Part shown: one piece after another, positions 26,546 through 35,977 of the stretch
Layout of the letters: the number at the start of each line of letters is the position of its first letter
How positions within the stretch are numbered: the first letter of the stretch is position 1
Assembly: GCA_910578495.1 (NCBI GenBank)
Contig: CAJTRE010000016.1
Location: 1 to 59,067, forward strand
Direction: 5' to 3'
From: an uncultured Dorea sp.
GTDB lineage: Bacteria > Bacillota > Clostridia > Lachnospirales > Lachnospiraceae
DNA: 59,067 nt
Program-made: the position numbers and the translations under genes
Notes under the pieces: generated by a model
Told to the model about the DNA's origin: nothing
Seen by the model: only the letters and a program-made list of their open reading frames with translations
Databases searched by the model: none

Positions 26546-28360
26546 TTATTTATCATCCAATTTCAATACGCTCATAAATGCTTTCTGCGGAATCTCCACA
26601 TTCCCCACCTGGCGCATACGCTTCTTACCCTCTTTTTGTTTCTCTAACAACTTTCTCTTACGGCTGATATCACCACCGTAACACTTGGCAAGTACGTCTT
26701 TTCGCATAGCTTTTACGGTCTCTCTTGCAATAATCTTGCTTCCAATAGCCGCCTGAATCGGAATCTCAAAAAGCTGTCTTGGAATTTCTTCTTTCAGTTT
26801 CTCACACATCTTACGTCCACGCTCATAAGCTGTATCTGCATGTACAATGAATGAAAGAGCGTCCACCTCTTCTTTGTTAATGAGAATATCCAACTTCACA
26901 AGATCAGACTGCACATAGCCGTCCATCTCATAATCAAACGACGCATACCCTCTGGAACGGGATTTTAATGCGTCAAAAAAGTCGTAAATAATCTCATTGA
27001 GGGGCAGATGATACCTTAAAACTGCGCGGGTTTCCTCAATATATTCCATTCCATCGTAAACACCGCGGCGCTCCTGGCAAAGATCCATAATCGCTCCAAT
27101 AAACTCAGACGTTACCATAATCTCTGCTTTTACCACAGGTTCTTCCATATATTCAATTTCTGATAAATCCGGAAGGTTGGATGGGTTCGTAAGTTCAATC
27201 ACTTCACCGTTTGTCTTATACACTTTATAAATAACGCCCGGTGCAGTCGTCACCAGATCCAGGTTATACTCTCTCTCTAATCTCTCCTGAATGATCTCCA
27301 GATGAAGAAGTCCTAAAAATCCACATCGAAAACCAAAACCAAGGGCAATGGACGTCTCAGGTTCAAATTGCAGAGAAGCATCGTTTAACTGTAATTTTTC
27401 CAATGCGTCTCTAAGATCCGGATATTTTGCTCCGTCCGCCGGATACATGCCACAGTAAACCATAGGATTTACTTTCTTATAACCCGGAAGCGGCTCTGCA
27501 CATGGGTTCAAAGCATTCGTGATCGTATCTCCCACGCGGGTATCTTTCACATTCTTTAGACTGGCAGTAATATATCCTACCATTCCTGCACTTAATTCTT
27601 CGCATGGAATGAACTGTCCCGCGCCAAAATATCCAACTTCCACAACTTCAGCTTTTGCCCCGGTCGCCATCATGCAAATGGGTGTCCCCTTCTTCACCGT
27701 TCCCTCTTTAATTCTGCAAAATACAATAACTCCCTTATAAGAATCATATAAAGAATCAAAAATGAGCGCCTGAAGAGGCATATCGGCATCTCCTGTGGGC
27801 GCCGGAATCTTTTCTACAATCTGTTCCAGCACATCTTCAACATTCAGTCCTCTTTTTGCTGAAATCTGCGGCGCATCCATAGCCTCAATTCCAATCACAT
27901 CCTCTATTTCGTTCATCACACGTTCCGGATCTGCACTTGGAAGATCAATCTTATTAATAACCGGCATAACATCCAGATCATGATCCAGCGCCAGATACAC
28001 ATTGGCAAGCGTCTGCGCTTCTACTCCCTGCGCCGCATCTACTACCAGAATCGCCCCGTCACAGGCAGCCAGACTTCTGGACACCTCATAGTTAAAATCT
28101 ACATGTCCAGGTGTATCAATCAAGTTAAAAATGTATTCTTCTCCATTTTTCGCTTTATAAACGGTACGCACCGTCTGCGCTTTTATCGTGATTCCGCGCT
28201 CTCTCTCCAAATCCATATTATCAAGTACCTGAGACTGCATCTCCCGGCTGGTGAGAAGCCCTGTCATCTCAATAATACGGTCTGCCAGTGTCGACTTTCC
28301 ATGATCTATATGTGCAATAATACAAAAATTTCTAATATTTTTCTGATCTAATCCTGCCAC
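26546..28360 (-). CDS. lepA: Elongation factor 4 (LepA)
   Basis: A ribosome-associated GTPase of 604 residues, the usual family length. GTPase motifs are AHIDHGKSTLADRI (G1), the DTPGHVDF G3 and NKIDLP G4. The LepA-specific C-terminal domain has IAQETVKAMRKD-like sequence (IARETVKAMRKDVLAKCYGGDISRKRKLLEKQ). LepA affects translocation and initiation and helps 30S assembly. It starts with GTG (28360-28358), preceded by AAAGGAG nine bases upstream. It lies in the comEC-holA-lepA-hemW series, with 44 bases to holA. Confidence 0.97.
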   Translation of the reverse strand: MAGLDQKNIRNFCIIAHIDHGKSTLADRIIEMTGLLTSREMQSQVLDNMDLERERGITIKAQTVRTVYKAKNGEEYIFNLIDTPGHVDFNYEVSRSLAACDGAILVVDAAQGVEAQTLANVYLALDHDLDVMPVINKIDLPSADPERVMNEIEDVIGIEAMDAPQISAKRGLNVEDVLEQIVEKIPAPTGDADMPLQALIFDSLYDSYKGVIVFCRIKEGTVKKGTPICMMATGAKAEVVEVGYFGAGQFIPCEELSAGMVGYITASLKNVKDTRVGDTITNALNPCAEPLPGYKKVNPMVYCGMYPADGAKYPDLRDALEKLQLNDASLQFEPETSIALGFGFRCGFLGLLHLEIIQERLEREYNLDLVTTAPGVIYKVYKTNGEVIELTNPSNLPDLSEIEYMEEPVVKAEIMVTSEFIGAIMDLCQERRGVYDGMEYIEETRAVLRYHLPLNEIIYDFFDALKSRSRGYASFDYEMDGYVQSDLVKLDILINKEEVDALSFIVHADTAYERGRKMCEKLKEEIPRQLFEIPIQAAIGSKIIARETVKAMRKDVLAKCYGGDISRKRKLLEKQKEGKKRMRQVGNVEIPQKAFMSVLKLDDK

Positions 28361-28404
28361 TTCTATTCACTCCTTTACCATAATAGGCATGCCCTTTTCG
28401 CATA

Positions 28405-29391
28405 TCATACCACAGGTGCGCTGTGTTTTACAATGAAAAGTTCCACTGCCATAATGTCTCCCAAACGCCCTGTTTTCACCAGTTCTTCAATCTCTGCTGC
28501 CGCCTCCATAATCGCCCTTAATTCTTTGCTTTTAAAATTCCGGCACTGCTGTATATATTTTCCCGCCACAAATGGATGAAGTCCTGCTTCTTTGGCAATC
28601 TGCGCTTTATCATATCCTTTCTGCACCATACTTTTCACCAGCAGCAATAATTTAAACTGACGGCCAAGCAAATACAAAATACGCATCGGAGGTTCTTTTA
28701 ATGCCAACAGATCATAATAATAGTCCAACGCTTTTTTCTGTTGTTTTAGCGCTACTGCCTCCACCATGTCAAAAATCTTATTTGTAATCTGAGTTGTGCA
28801 GATGTCGTCAATGTCCTGCAATGTAATCTCTGTTTGGCCCAGTGTATAAGAAAAAAGCTTTTCCAGTTCCTTTTCCAAATTCTCCATATCCGTTCCGGTC
28901 TTCGCCACCAAATATTTTGCTGCAGATTCTTTAATCTGTTTTCCTTCCCGTTTCACATTTCCTGCAATCCAGTAGAGCAGTGTCTTCTCATCCTGTCTGG
29001 ACATCTCTACAACACGCCCTTTTTCCTTTACTGCCTTGTACATCCTCCCGCGCTTGTCCACCTCATTTTCCACAAACACAAACCGGGTGGTATCCGGCAC
29101 ATTTTTCATATAATCCGCAAGTTCCGGTGAGGCATTCTTAAAAAAACCGGAATTTTCCACTACAATCAAACGGCACTCTGCAAAAAACGGCATGGTTTCC
29201 GCCAGATCGATAAGCTCTGCCGGATTGATTCCCTTCCCTTCATAGTAAGCGTAATTTACCGTATCGTCTTCTGGAATCATGGCTTTTGTCAGCCTGTTCT
29301 TATATTGTTTTTTTAGATAGGCTTCTTCTCCATATAGGAGATAAAGCTGCCTAAACGTACCGTTTTTAATATCTTCATTTATACTTTTCAT
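28405..29391 (-). CDS. holA: DNA polymerase III delta subunit
   Basis: HolA (328 residues) is the clamp-loader subunit that opens the beta sliding clamp. Typical features are FRQLYLLYGEEAYLKKQYK at the start, LIVVENSGFF, the central EKLFSYTLGQTEITLQDID and the C-terminal collar helices PPMRILYLLGRQFKLLLLVK. The length matches the Firmicute family. It sits 104 bases downstream of comEC; that gap holds a possible extended -10 (TGTTATAAT on the minus strand) but no clear -35. Confidence 0.93.
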   Translation of the reverse strand: MKSINEDIKNGTFRQLYLLYGEEAYLKKQYKNRLTKAMIPEDDTVNYAYYEGKGINPAELIDLAETMPFFAECRLIVVENSGFFKNASPELADYMKNVPDTTRFVFVENEVDKRGRMYKAVKEKGRVVEMSRQDEKTLLYWIAGNVKREGKQIKESAAKYLVAKTGTDMENLEKELEKLFSYTLGQTEITLQDIDDICTTQITNKIFDMVEAVALKQQKKALDYYYDLLALKEPPMRILYLLGRQFKLLLLVKSMVQKGYDKAQIAKEAGLHPFVAGKYIQQCRNFKSKELRAIMEAAAEIEELVKTGRLGDIMAVELFIVKHSAPVV

Positions 29392-29495
29392 ACGCTGTCT
29401 CTCATATACTCATTCTATTCTAATGCTTTTCCGCACTCCCTATACATTATAACAACTCAATAACGGCATTTCCACAACTTTCTTCTCCCGTATAT

Positions 29496-31769
29496 TCAGT
29501 ATTTCTCAATTTCTAAAGTCTTCCCATCTTCCACCTCCACGATCAATGCACCTTTTTCCTGTGTAGAATATATTTTACTTCCCACATTCCTAAATCTTTC
29601 TATCGTTTCCTGATGTGGATGTCCATACCGATTCTCCTGTCCTGCGGAAATGAACGCATATGCAGGCTGAATCTGTTGAAGGAATTCTTCCGTTGACGAA
29701 TTCTTAGAACCATGATGCGCTGCCTTCAGAACCTCCCACGTACAATTCTGATAACTTTCTTCCAGCCGTTTTGTAAGCTGTTCTTCTCCCTCTCCCTCCA
29801 CATCTCCGGTAAGAAGCATGTCAAATTCTCCAAACCGAACAGCCAGAACCATTGATGCAGTGTTACCTGTCTTGGCTCCTTCTGATCTCTTCCCCACATT
29901 CCCCGGCTGTATACACGTAAGCGTCATCTTCCCTTCCTTGATACTCTGCCCCGGTTTCATTTCAGTTACTCGAATTCCACATTTCTTTGCTTTTTTTGCC
30001 AATCCTGCCAACGCCTCATCCCATACCTCCTGTACCGGAAGCACCAGCGTCCTAATCTTTACACCAACCTCATTCCTCTCAATCAACTCTTCTATTCCGT
30101 TCATATGATCACTGTCACCATGGGATACCATTATATAATCGAGCACTCCCACGCCCTGAGATTTTAGAAAGGATTCCAACCTGTACTGTCCCACGTTCTT
30201 TATATCACTGCTCCCGCCATCCACCAAATAAGTTCCACCTTCTGGTCCTTTCATAAAGATTCCGTCTCCTTGTCCCACATCCAGGACTACTGTTGTAAGC
30301 TTCCCCTCTTCTCCGAAGCGTGTCGTTAAAATCACAAGCCCCATTATCCATAGAAACGCAGCAAAGTACCTTTTTCGTTTTTCCTTTGATAAAGCAGTTC
30401 TCAACAAAATTACCCCTGAAAGCAGAAGCACATAATATACCATGATCTTCCACACCTCCGGCCTGCCGATAATAAGTCTCGCTCCCGGCAGACGAAGCGC
30501 TATGTTACAACTCCCTTCATACATCCTCAGAATTCCTCTACATATCAGGAACAATACGTTAGAAATAAACGGAAACCACAAGGCAGACAGGCTTCCTGCC
30601 ATTCCAAGAAATATCAGCGCAGACACCAGCGGAATTACAAGAAGATTTAAAACAAAAGAATATAGTGGAAATTCGAAGAAATAATAAAGCAAAATCGGAA
30701 AGATGACGAGATTAATCCCAATACTTGCCGTCAGTCCTTGGAACGTTCTTTGCCAGACACTCCTTGCCAGACTGCCACATAAACGATTCCCATTATTTGT
30801 TTCCTGAACATCTACATCTCCCTGCACAACCGGCACCACCGTCAAAATCGCGAGCACCGCCCCAAAAGACAGCCAGAACCCTCCGTCATACAGGCTGAGT
30901 GGTCTCCAAAACAATACAATAACCGCCGCAACCGAAAGCGCCGTAGGGCTGTCATAATGCCGTCCCGCCATATCTGCTCCTACCCGAAACAGAAACATAA
31001 CAAGTGCTCGAACCGCCGATACGGTAAATCCAATCATTAAAATATAACTAAGCAAAAACAGGATTCCAAATATGCCTCCTATCGGATAAGAACCTGTAAC
31101 CCTCCGAAGTAATTGATATATCCCAACACCGATTAACGAAAGATGAAGTCCCGAAATGGCCAATATATGGGCGATGCCATTTACTTGATAAAGCTCCTTT
31201 ACCTCCCTGTCCATCCCGCTCTTCTCTCCCAGAAGAATAGCTGAAAACGTACTTCCGTCTTTCTCTCCCAGAACCTCGCAGAGCAGCATGTTCCATCGTC
31301 TCCGGAATCCATACAGTCTGTCCTTTAAATGCTCTGTTGTTTCAGATACAACCTGCACTGACTTTGCCCATACAGATGCATGGATATGCTGCTTCTGATA
31401 ATACAATTTCTGATCAAAATTCCCGGGATTTCTGGACGGTTCATAGAAAGATACTTTCCCGCTTCCTTTAACTTTATTTCCAATACTTGTTTTTTCTTTT
31501 CCTTCGTCATAGACGATCACTCTGGATTCATTCAGCGATTGCTTTTGATAAGTTACTTTCACATTTTTCAGATACAATACTTGATAATTGTCTTTGATTT
31601 CTTTTTGATATACCTGACCGGTAAACTGAATTGTTTCATCTTTTTGTACATTACACTCCAATGGCGAAGGGCGAAGTTCTTCTACAAACTTCTCTCCCCC
31701 TGCCAGTATACTTACACACAATAAAACAAACACGATCAGACACACACTGCATAGTGGTCTGTTTCTCAA
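29496..31769 (-). CDS. comEC: ComEC/Rec2 DNA uptake channel
   Basis: A 757-residue membrane protein of the DNA uptake machine. The N-terminal region has membrane spans and an OB-like DUF4131 domain. The Competence domain follows with VNGIAHILAISGLHLSLIG and about eight spans. The C-terminal metallo-beta-lactamase-like domain has VVLDVGQGDGIFM, VDGGSSDIKN and the metal motif HGDSDHMNGIEEL; this domain is thought to degrade the non-transported strand. All parts look intact. It overlaps the GerMN lipoprotein gene by ATGA. The genes around it form an unusual mix of competence and signalling. Confidence 0.94.
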   Translation of the reverse strand: MRNRPLCSVCLIVFVLLCVSILAGGEKFVEELRPSPLECNVQKDETIQFTGQVYQKEIKDNYQVLYLKNVKVTYQKQSLNESRVIVYDEGKEKTSIGNKVKGSGKVSFYEPSRNPGNFDQKLYYQKQHIHASVWAKSVQVVSETTEHLKDRLYGFRRRWNMLLCEVLGEKDGSTFSAILLGEKSGMDREVKELYQVNGIAHILAISGLHLSLIGVGIYQLLRRVTGSYPIGGIFGILFLLSYILMIGFTVSAVRALVMFLFRVGADMAGRHYDSPTALSVAAVIVLFWRPLSLYDGGFWLSFGAVLAILTVVPVVQGDVDVQETNNGNRLCGSLARSVWQRTFQGLTASIGINLVIFPILLYYFFEFPLYSFVLNLLVIPLVSALIFLGMAGSLSALWFPFISNVLFLICRGILRMYEGSCNIALRLPGARLIIGRPEVWKIMVYYVLLLSGVILLRTALSKEKRKRYFAAFLWIMGLVILTTRFGEEGKLTTVVLDVGQGDGIFMKGPEGGTYLVDGGSSDIKNVGQYRLESFLKSQGVGVLDYIMVSHGDSDHMNGIEELIERNEVGVKIRTLVLPVQEVWDEALAGLAKKAKKCGIRVTEMKPGQSIKEGKMTLTCIQPGNVGKRSEGAKTGNTASMVLAVRFGEFDMLLTGDVEGEGEEQLTKRLEESYQNCTWEVLKAAHHGSKNSSTEEFLQQIQPAYAFISAGQENRYGHPHQETIERFRNVGSKIYSTQEKGALIVEVEDGKTLEIEKY

Positions 31770-32686
31770 TGATTTTCTCCTTCTACATATTTCGAATCTG
31801 CAGAAAACGGCTTACTAAGATCAACACTTCCTTGATAACTTACATTCTTTTCCCCATTCACCAGAATCTGTACCTGCCCCGCCGCTCCGCTTTCTACAAT
31901 TGAATTTACGATAGCGTAAATGGTCAGTTTTGGATTCATTTTATATGTTGTATCCATGAATTTTTCATTAAAATTCACATAACAGATTCCGTCTTTTATG
32001 GATACCCCAAGTATTCCCGTTTCCGGGGAAATAACCGGATATGCTCCGCTTTTCGTCGGACCTTTCACCAATTTATCTACAATTAATTTTTCCTGAGACA
32101 TATTACTGTTATAGCGCACACTAATATCCTCTGGCATCAGTTTATCACCTGCTTTATTAGCAAAATAGAGACGGAAATTTCCCATTTGGTAAAAATGCAG
32201 GGAACTTCCTGTATTCTGCACAAAGTCCTCTGCCCTCATAGAACCAACTTCCTGCCCTCTATTATCTACTAGCGGTTCCTTATCCACAAAGAAACAAACA
32301 GCATCCACTCCCTCCACTTGCGTCAAAGTCTGTACCATCGACGCACGAAGTAAAAGTTCACGTTCTCTTCCAAGCTTTTTATAGGCTTTATTAAAATACA
32401 GAAGTACCGTAGTGTCATCCAATACACATCTATCAATGGATACCTCCTCTGGAACCGGACTTAAATAATCTACGGAATCCGGTGTTTTCTGTATCGCTTC
32501 CAGAAGGCCGTCTATCTCAGACACTTTCGTATCTCCGGTAATTTCATACGCTTCTCTTATAAGTTCTGTTCCCTCTGTGTTCACATAATAAATGCAGGTT
32601 TCGCCTGCTTCCGGCTCCTTATGTCCGCTGCATGCTGTCAGAAGGATTGCACAGAGACTTATATAAAATAATCTATATCTTTTCAT
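31766..32686 (-). CDS. GerMN-domain lipoprotein
   Basis: A 306-residue lipoprotein: the signal ends LLTACSGH, with the lipobox cysteine at residue 19. Two repeats of the GerMN (spore germination/sporulation) fold follow, roughly 35-150 and 165-295. The second half holds VDKLVKGPTKSGAYPVISP, TGILGVSIKDGICYVNFNEKF and YAIVNSIVE. GerMN lipoproteins occur beside two-component systems in several Firmicutes and Actinobacteria (compare LpqB with MtrAB); here it directly follows the histidine kinase by 15 bases. That context suggests a partner of the kinase at the outer face of the membrane. Overlaps comEC by four bases. Confidence 0.85.
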   Translation of the reverse strand: MKRYRLFYISLCAILLTACSGHKEPEAGETCIYYVNTEGTELIREAYEITGDTKVSEIDGLLEAIQKTPDSVDYLSPVPEEVSIDRCVLDDTTVLLYFNKAYKKLGRERELLLRASMVQTLTQVEGVDAVCFFVDKEPLVDNRGQEVGSMRAEDFVQNTGSSLHFYQMGNFRLYFANKAGDKLMPEDISVRYNSNMSQEKLIVDKLVKGPTKSGAYPVISPETGILGVSIKDGICYVNFNEKFMDTTYKMNPKLTIYAIVNSIVESGAAGQVQILVNGEKNVSYQGSVDLSKPFSADSKYVEGENH

Positions 32687-32701
32687 CTTTGTCCTTCCTT
32701 T

Positions 32702-34105
32702 CTATGACACGTATAACAAGGGCAGCCGCACTGTAAACGTAGTACCCTCGCCAATCTGACTGTAAACCTTGACCGCTCCCCGGTGCATGACAACCGCACT
32801 TCTCGCAATTGAAAGTCCAAGCCCCGTACCGCCAATCTCTCTGGAGTGGGATTTATCCACACGATAAAAACGTTCAAAAATATGCTCAACTTCCTCCTGC
32901 GGAATTCCAATGCCGGAGTCTGCAACCTCGATATAACAGAATTTATGATCTGCATTAAGGGATACATGCACCCACCCATTTTCCTTATTATATTTAATTG
33001 CATTTTCCACAAGATTAGAAATTGCCAGCGACAGCTTCATCTCATCAATCTCTGCGGTTACCGGACGAAAGCTTTCAAACATGACTTCAATGTTGCGGAT
33101 GGCCGCAATAGGACGAAGCCGCTTTAATATCTTTTCAATCAAGGCGTTCATATTCTCCACCTTTATATTCAGCGTATTCGCAGTCTTGTCCATCTTCACC
33201 AGAGAAAGAAGGTCGTTAATAATCTTATCTTCTCTCTCAATCTCTTCCGACAAATCGCTCATAAATTCTTTGTAAAGTTCTGCCGGAACATCTTCCTGAA
33301 TCAACAGCGAATCCGCCAGAACTTTCATAGAAGTCAGCGGCGTTTTCAGTTCGTGGGACACATTAGATACAAATTCCTGTCTGGAATCGTCCAGAACTTT
33401 TAACCTTCCAAGCATTTTATTGAACGCTTCAGACAATACTTTTGTCTCCGTATAAGTATTTTCTCGAAGATAATTATCCTCGTATCCTTCTGTAACCGCT
33501 GAAATGGACTGCGTAATCCTCTCAAACGGCTTTACCATTCTAAATCCTAAGAAGCAAGCCAGAAGGATAATAATGATCGCCATGGTAATCTCTACTGTAA
33601 CAGCTTTCTCTCCAAGAACGTCAAGACTGTCCGCAATCAGATCCGTAGAGACACTAACCAGCATTACTCCAGATACATAATTGGAATCCGGATCAGAAAT
33701 CGGAGTCGTCACCTCTATATACCTGTTTTCTGCATCATAATAATTGGTGCCCTCTCCATCAAAGCACCGGATTACATCCCCGGACACAATTGTCTTTCCC
33801 TTGTCCATATCATAAGTATCTTCAATAATGTGGTATCCATTGTCAATAATCATTACCCTGCCGTTATATATGTCCGACAACTGGGTAAGCTCTGTCTTGA
33901 TAACTTCTGATGTAATTCCATTTGAGTAATCAAAGCCACTCAATTGGTTACAAAGAATTGTACATTGATTCTGTATCTCCGCGGTTCGTACTTCCACCAC
34001 TCGTTTTTCATAACTGTTGAGAATCACCGCTTCCATGATAATCCCGGGGATTACTCCCACTGCCACAAGAATCAGGATGATCCGGAAACGAAGACTTCTC
34101 AACAT
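32702..34105 (-). CDS. Membrane sensor histidine kinase with HAMP domain
   Basis: A 467-residue kinase: one membrane span (IILILVAVGVIPGIIMEAVIL), an extracytoplasmic sensor of about 130 residues, a second span (AIIIILLACFLGF), HAMP, then HisKA with FVSNVSHELKTPLTSMKVLA and an ATPase domain with NLVENAIKYN, DSGIGIPQ and GGTGLGLSIA. There is no PAS domain, unlike most WalK proteins. I place the start at ATG 34105 with AAGG six bases upstream, 20 bases after the regulator stop. The open frame to 34225 would overlap the regulator by about 100 bases and encodes no recognisable domain. Confidence 0.9.
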   Translation of the reverse strand: MLRSLRFRIILILVAVGVIPGIIMEAVILNSYEKRVVEVRTAEIQNQCTILCNQLSGFDYSNGITSEVIKTELTQLSDIYNGRVMIIDNGYHIIEDTYDMDKGKTIVSGDVIRCFDGEGTNYYDAENRYIEVTTPISDPDSNYVSGVMLVSVSTDLIADSLDVLGEKAVTVEITMAIIIILLACFLGFRMVKPFERITQSISAVTEGYEDNYLRENTYTETKVLSEAFNKMLGRLKVLDDSRQEFVSNVSHELKTPLTSMKVLADSLLIQEDVPAELYKEFMSDLSEEIEREDKIINDLLSLVKMDKTANTLNIKVENMNALIEKILKRLRPIAAIRNIEVMFESFRPVTAEIDEMKLSLAISNLVENAIKYNKENGWVHVSLNADHKFCYIEVADSGIGIPQEEVEHIFERFYRVDKSHSREIGGTGLGLSIARSAVVMHRGAVKVYSQIGEGTTFTVRLPLLYVS

Positions 34106-34124
34106 ATTTGCCTTAATGTATTTA

Positions 34125-34817
34125 CTAACCTTTGAAATAGTAACCCACTCCCCACTTCGTATATACATACTTCGGATCGCTCGGATTCGTTTCAATCTTC
34201 TCCCGAAGCCTTCTGATATGTACATCTACCGTTCTCGCATCTCCGGGATACTCATATCCCCAGACGATATTCAAAAGATTCTCTCTGCTGTACACTTTGT
34301 TTGGATTCATGGCAAGAAGCTCTAATAGATCAAATTCCTTTGCCGTAAGATTAATCTCTTTACCGCCTATCACAACACGCCTGCTCTCACAGTCAATCTT
34401 CATGTCGCCCTTAACGATAACTTTGTCATCAGACGCACCGCCGTTTTTACTTCCAATGCGGCGAAAAATTGCTTTTATCCTCGCTTTTACTTCCAGAATA
34501 TTAAACGGTTTCGTAATATAGTCGTCTGCGCCATAATCCAAACCCAGAATCTTATCCATGTCGTCGCCTTTTGCCGTCAGCATGATGATAGGAACGTCGG
34601 AAAATTCCCGAATCTGCTGACAGACCTCGAAGCCATTGTATTTGGGAAGCATAATATCCAGCAAAATAATGTCATAGCTATTCTCTCTGGCAAGCTTTAA
34701 TGCCTCTTCCCCGTCATACGCACAGTCTACTTCCATGGAATCCTGCTCCAGACTAAAACGAATCCCTTTTACAATCAGTTTTTCATCATCAACAACTAAA
34801 ACTCTTTTTCCTGCCAT
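34125..34817 (-). CDS. OmpR-family response regulator (WalR/VicR-like)
   Basis: A 230-residue regulator. The receiver has acidic residues in VVDDEKLIV, the phosphoacceptor aspartate in ILLDIMLPKYNG, threonine in IMLTAKG and lysine in DYITKPF. The DNA-binding winged helix has LTAKEFDLLELLAMNPNKV and DARTVDVHIRRLREKIE. It is close to WalR/PhoP-type regulators that control envelope genes. It pairs with the kinase 20 bases downstream and follows comEA by 14 bases. Confidence 0.94.
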   Translation of the reverse strand: MAGKRVLVVDDEKLIVKGIRFSLEQDSMEVDCAYDGEEALKLARENSYDIILLDIMLPKYNGFEVCQQIREFSDVPIIMLTAKGDDMDKILGLDYGADDYITKPFNILEVKARIKAIFRRIGSKNGGASDDKVIVKGDMKIDCESRRVVIGGKEINLTAKEFDLLELLAMNPNKVYSRENLLNIVWGYEYPGDARTVDVHIRRLREKIETNPSDPKYVYTKWGVGYYFKG

Positions 34818-34831
34818 ATCGTTCTCCCTTA

Positions 34832-35425
34832 TTAAACCTTGATGTCTTCTTTGATTTTATTATATACTCCGTCTTTAATACCTTCGATCTCTTTGATCTC
34901 TTCTGTAGATCCAAAGCTTCCGTTCTCTTCTCTGTACCTGATGATTGCCGATGCTTTTGCCTCGCCGATTCCACTTAATGTCATAAGTTCCTCCTTAGAT
35001 GCAGTATTCAGATTCACTTTTCCCTCCTCTGCTTCCTGCCCCGGTACTTCCTGCACGCTTTCGTCTACTTCTTCTCTGGAAGGCACATAAATACGCTGGC
35101 CATCCGTCAATTTTTCCGCCTGATTCAAATATGTATCCGCCGCAGTCTTCGTCATACCGCCGGCGGCTTTCACAGCTTCAAATAAACGGCTGTCTGCTTC
35201 CAGTTCATATACACCCGGAGAAGTCACCTGTCCACAGACATATACAAATATCGTTTGCGTCTGCTTTCGATTTTCCTCAGATTCCGGCGTCACAGCTTCG
35301 CCGTCATCTATTTTCTCAACTTCCACAAGTCCCTCTTTAATCTCCTTGTTCCCCGCACAGCCGGTAAACACCAGAAGACAGCCTGTCACAACAACTATAC
35401 AAATCCTTTTCAAATTCCTACGCAT
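34832..35425 (-). CDS. comEA: ComEA-like DNA-binding lipoprotein
   Basis: A 197-residue competence DNA receptor. The N-terminus ends LLVFTGCAGN, a lipobox with cysteine 23, so it appears lipid-anchored rather than held by a transmembrane helix. An SLBB domain spans about 55-120 (FVYVCGQVTSPGVYELEADSR). The C-terminal helix-hairpin-helix pair follows (VNLNTASKEELMTLSGIGEA and SFGSTEEIKEIEGI). ComEA binds incoming double-stranded DNA and hands it to ComEC, encoded three genes downstream. A hairpin directly precedes its ribosome-binding site. Confidence 0.92.
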   Translation of the reverse strand: MRRNLKRICIVVVTGCLLVFTGCAGNKEIKEGLVEVEKIDDGEAVTPESEENRKQTQTIFVYVCGQVTSPGVYELEADSRLFEAVKAAGGMTKTAADTYLNQAEKLTDGQRIYVPSREEVDESVQEVPGQEAEEGKVNLNTASKEELMTLSGIGEAKASAIIRYREENGSFGSTEEIKEIEGIKDGVYNKIKEDIKV

Positions 35426-35436
35426 AATTTTTCTCC

Positions 35437-35459
35437 TTTACAGTTTATCAGACTGTAAA
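35437..35459 (-). promoter_or_regulatory. Hairpin before the comEA ribosome-binding site
   Basis: On the minus strand, TTTACAGT (35459-35452), a seven-base loop, then ACTGTAAA (35444-35437), immediately followed by GGAG. The AAA of the stem is part of AAAGGAG, so the folded stem would partly mask the site. No T-tract follows, so it is not a terminator. Confidence 0.45.
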
Positions 35460-35491
35460 TACCCCTCTTATGCATGGACACTTTTATTTTA

Positions 35492-35923
35492 CTATTTCCA
35501 CTGAAAAATTGCAACTCCCAGAAGCGCAATTCCCATACCGATAACTTTACGCCATTCCAACGGTTCTTTGTCCACACCGAACATCCCGAAAAGTTCAATC
35601 ACATAAGCGATAATAAGCTGAGCGACAACAATCAGAAGCGCTGCTTTGGCAGGCCCTAACTGCTCCATACTCTTAATCACCGTCCAGGTAATCCCTGCAC
35701 CTATGACACCTCCCAGAAGAAGATATTTAGGTTCTACTCTGGCAAGCGCTGACACACTGTCCCTTCCTGTCACAAACCAGGCAATTAAACAAACCAGAAA
35801 TGCACTTAACTGCACCCAGCCGTTACTCACCCACACACCTGCAGTCTTCGTCACCTGTGTATTAAAAACTCCCTGCACACTCATCAGAGCGCCGGATAAA
35901 ATTGCAATGAAAAATCCAACCAT
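35492..35923 (-). CDS. Small DMT transporter, DUF606/YdcZ family
   Basis: A 143-residue membrane protein with about five spans: FFIAILSGALMSVQGVFNTQV at the start, SNGWVQLSAFLVCLIAWFV, LGGVIGAGITWTVIKSMEQLGPAKAALLIVVAQL and a final IGMGIALLGVAIF. This is one DMT-type repeat (PF04657), expected to dimerise. Substrate unknown. I choose ATG 35923 with GGAGG nine bases upstream; the GTG at 35941 is an in-frame extension through that site. It starts 54 bases after the argD stop and could be the last gene of the arginine operon or independent. Confidence 0.8.
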   Translation of the reverse strand: MVGFFIAILSGALMSVQGVFNTQVTKTAGVWVSNGWVQLSAFLVCLIAWFVTGRDSVSALARVEPKYLLLGGVIGAGITWTVIKSMEQLGPAKAALLIVVAQLIIAYVIELFGMFGVDKEPLEWRKVIGMGIALLGVAIFQWK

Positions 35924-35977
35924 CTTTTTATACCTCCACACGTTTACTAATAGTATATCCAGATGATTGGATTGTAT

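Noticed and set aside
34106..34225. Longer start for the histidine kinase
   Set aside because: It would overlap the response regulator by about 100 bases and adds no recognisable domain; the ATG at 34105 has a good ribosome-binding site.
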